A DNA stretch of 64,000 nucleotides, taken from Clostridiales bacterium. GTDB lineage: Bacteria; Bacillota; Clostridia; Clostridiales; Clostridiaceae. Below, piece after piece: positions 62,528 to 64,000 of the stretch. The notes under the pieces are model-generated. The model made no database searches. It had not been told where the DNA came from and worked only from the letters and a program-made list of their open reading frames with translations. The stretch is taken from positions 1 through 64,000 of the forward strand of contig JAAYPK010000005.1 of NCBI GenBank assembly GCA_012519845.1. Direction: 5' to 3'. Every line of letters starts with the position of its first letter. Within the stretch, counting starts at the first letter, position 1. A program made the position numbers and the translations under genes.

Positions 62528-63763
62528 TTATTCATAAAGTGGATGTTTATCACATAAAGCTTCTACTTTTAACTTTAATGATGATAAATCCCCATCTTTA
62601 TTTTTTATAGCTTCATCAATAATTGCAGCAATTTCTACCATATCCTCTTCTTTAAATCCTCTTGTTGTTACTGCAGCAGTACCTATTCTTACTCCTGAAG
62701 TTACAAATGGACTTCTTGTTTCATTAGGAACAGTATTTTTATTTAATGTTATTCCTATAGTATCTAATAACTTTTCTGCTTCCTTACCTGTTATATCTTT
62801 ATTGTTTAAATCAACTAATATTAAGTGATTATCTGTTCCACCTGATACTAATTTAAAATCTCTTTTTGTAAGCTCTTCTCCAAGGACTTTACAATTCTTA
62901 ACTACTTGCTTTGCATAATCTTTAAAGCTATCATCTAATGCTTCTTTTAAACATACAGCTTTAGCTGCAATTATATGCATTAATGGGCCACCTTGCATTC
63001 CAGGGAAAATATTTTTATCTAAATCTTTTGCATATTTTTCCTTACAAAGTATTAATCCACCTCTTGGTCCTCTTAATGTTTTATGAGTAGTAGTTGTAAC
63101 AAAATCAGCATATGGAACTGGTGAAGGATGAACTCCTCCTGCTACAAGCCCTGCAATATGAGCCATATCTACCATAAATAATGCTCCTACTTCATCACAA
63201 ATCTCTTTGAATTTTGCAAAATCAATAATTCGTGGATAAGCACTTGCACCTGCTACTATTAATTTAGGCTTATGTTCTAATGCAAGCTTTCTAACATTAT
63301 CATAATCAATAGTTTCTGTTTCTTTATCTAATCCATAAGAAACAAAGTTAAATAATTTTCCTGAGAAATTAACAGGAGCGCCATGAGTTAAATGTCCACC
63401 ATTACTTAAGTCCATTCCAAGAACAGTATCACCTGGATTTAAAACAGTAAAATATACTGCCATATTTGCTTGTGAACCTGAATGAGCTTGAACATTCGCA
63501 TGCTCTGCGCCAAATAATTCTTTAGCTCTATTAATTGCTATATCTTCAATTTCATCAACTACATAGCATCCGCCATAATATCTTTTTCCTGGATAACCTT
63601 CAGCATATTTATTAGTTAAATATGAACCCATAGCTTCCATAACGGCTTTACTTACAATATTTTCAGATGCAATAAGTTCAATTCCTTTTTGTTGTCTTTT
63701 AAGTTCTTTTTCCATAAACCCATATACTTCTTTGTCATATTTTGATAAATTATTAAAGTCCAT
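62528..63763 (-). CDS. glyA: Serine hydroxymethyltransferase
   Basis: The 411-residue PLP enzyme interconverts serine and glycine with tetrahydrofolate. Visible are [30 protein letters not shown], and the PLP Lys in [15 protein letters not shown]. It gives glycine and one-carbon units in the cytoplasm. Length fits the bacterial enzyme. No glycine or THF riboswitch is seen upstream. The ribosome binding site is GGGGTGAT before the ATG. A divergent exporter gene starts 152 nt away. Confidence 0.97.
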   Translation of the reverse strand: MDFNNLSKYDKEVYGFMEKELKRQQKGIELIASENIVSKAVMEAMGSYLTNKYAEGYPGKRYYGGCYVVDEIEDIAINRAKELFGAEHANVQAHSGSQANMAVYFTVLNPGDTVLGMDLSNGGHLTHGAPVNFSGKLFNFVSYGLDKETETIDYDNVRKLALEHKPKLIVAGASAYPRIIDFAKFKEICDEVGALFMVDMAHIAGLVAGGVHPSPVPYADFVTTTTHKTLRGPRGGLILCKEKYAKDLDKNIFPGMQGGPLMHIIAAKAVCLKEALDDSFKDYAKQVVKNCKVLGEELTKRDFKLVSGGTDNHLILVDLNNKDITGKEAEKLLDTIGITLNKNTVPNETRSPFVTSGVRIGTAAVTTRGFKEEDMVEIAAIIDEAIKNKDGDLSSLKLKVEALCDKHPLYE

Positions 63764-63871
63764 TTCATCACCCCGAAATTTTTTATTATATTTGATAGTA
63801 AATACTTTCTATCATCCTTAGAAATAGTATAAACAAAATTCTTTTTTTTAACAAGTAAAATTATATTCTTA

Positions 63872-63880
63872 TGATATAAT
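63872..63880 (+). promoter_or_regulatory. Extended -10 promoter for the ThrE-like gene
   Basis: TGATATAAT ends 35 nt before the ATG at 63916. Confidence 0.5.
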
Positions 63881-63915
63881 ACTTGTATTAATTCTACTAA
63901 AAATGAGGTGACTTT

Positions 63916-64000
63916 ATGGATCTTGATAAATTACTATATGTTTCAACATATGCTGGTAAAATATTACTTGAAAATGGTGCGGAGATATATAGAGTTGAAG
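63916..64000 (+). CDS. Threonine/serine exporter family (ThrE) N-terminal fragment, cut by window edge
   Basis: The ATG at 63916 follows GAGGTGAC at 4 nt. The 28 visible codons read MDLDKLLYVSTYAGKILLEN then GAEIYRVE. The A-G-K-x-L-L-E-N-G-A-E-x-Y-R-V-E stretch is typical of the N-terminus of ThrE/DUF1212 exporters in Firmicutes. Such proteins are membrane exporters of small amino acids. Beyond this the sequence ends. It is next to glyA, which makes serine and glycine, so a functional link is possible. Confidence 0.75.
   Translation, partial: MDLDKLLYVSTYAGKILLENGAEIYRVE

Overview
The window is strongly AT-rich, densely coded and has typical low-GC Firmicute signals (AGGAGG-type ribosome binding sites, TTGACA/TATAAT promoters, hairpin plus T-run terminators, CtsR heat-shock boxes, a purine riboswitch). 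Gene content fits a Clostridium sensu stricto chromosome: two iron-containing alcohol dehydrogenases, a giant 2-hydroxyacyl-CoA-dehydratase activase, class D sortase, YaaR, RecX and AzgA-type purine permease. There is no rRNA, phage, transposase or CRISPR array; one tRNA gene is present (tRNA-Glu, CTC anticodon). The sequence alone does not fix the species.

Layout. 1-9.5 kb (minus): a PadR regulator with a truncated HAAS-type membrane protein, a lipoprotein plus matrixin-like metalloprotease pair, tRNA-Glu, an alpha/beta hydrolase, a damaged small gene, a two-gene amino-acid ABC transporter (lipoprotein-permease fusion plus ATPase), and a large secreted papain-like protease. 9.6-17.3 kb (minus): hydrolase, MgtC and M20 amidohydrolase operon; a methyltransferase; an alcohol dehydrogenase; a YaaR, ABC exporter and thioredoxin operon. 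17.4-25 kb: DEAD-box helicase and Ca2+-ATPase (plus), two lipoproteins (minus), two tandem paralogous membrane proteins (plus). 25-33.7 kb (minus): htpG and twin hsp20 genes, each unit behind a CtsR box that overlaps its promoter, then a MutS-like ATPase, alcohol dehydrogenase, MocR regulator, AlaX-like and small protein operon. 33.8-42.6 kb (mostly plus): a Met/Asn/Gly repeat protein, an acyltransferase whose start codon appears to be ATA, DUF1189, a riboswitch-controlled purine permease, asnB (minus), LrgA/LrgB and a CPBP protease. 42.6-56.4 kb: HD protein, small ORF, MATE pump, AraC regulator, the 1429-residue activase, a TPR protein, a sortase island, then transglutaminase, RecX and M16 peptidase. 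56.5-64 kb: two-component system (plus), then SDR, dipeptidase, phosphoesterase, SPFH protein and glyA (minus), and the start of a ThrE-like exporter (plus).

The least explained signals are: a dispersed repeat of about 24 bp in four copies, two of them in a tandem duplication that also copies the end of a gene; two homologous intergenic blocks of about 85 nt that look like a structured RNA; a perfect 15-bp hairpin burying the ribosome binding site of a phosphoesterase gene; the ATA-initiated acyltransferase; and a small gene apparently broken by two compensating indels plus a stop. No large undescribed multi-gene system was evident; the three-gene sortase island with a non-LPXTG substrate is the closest candidate.
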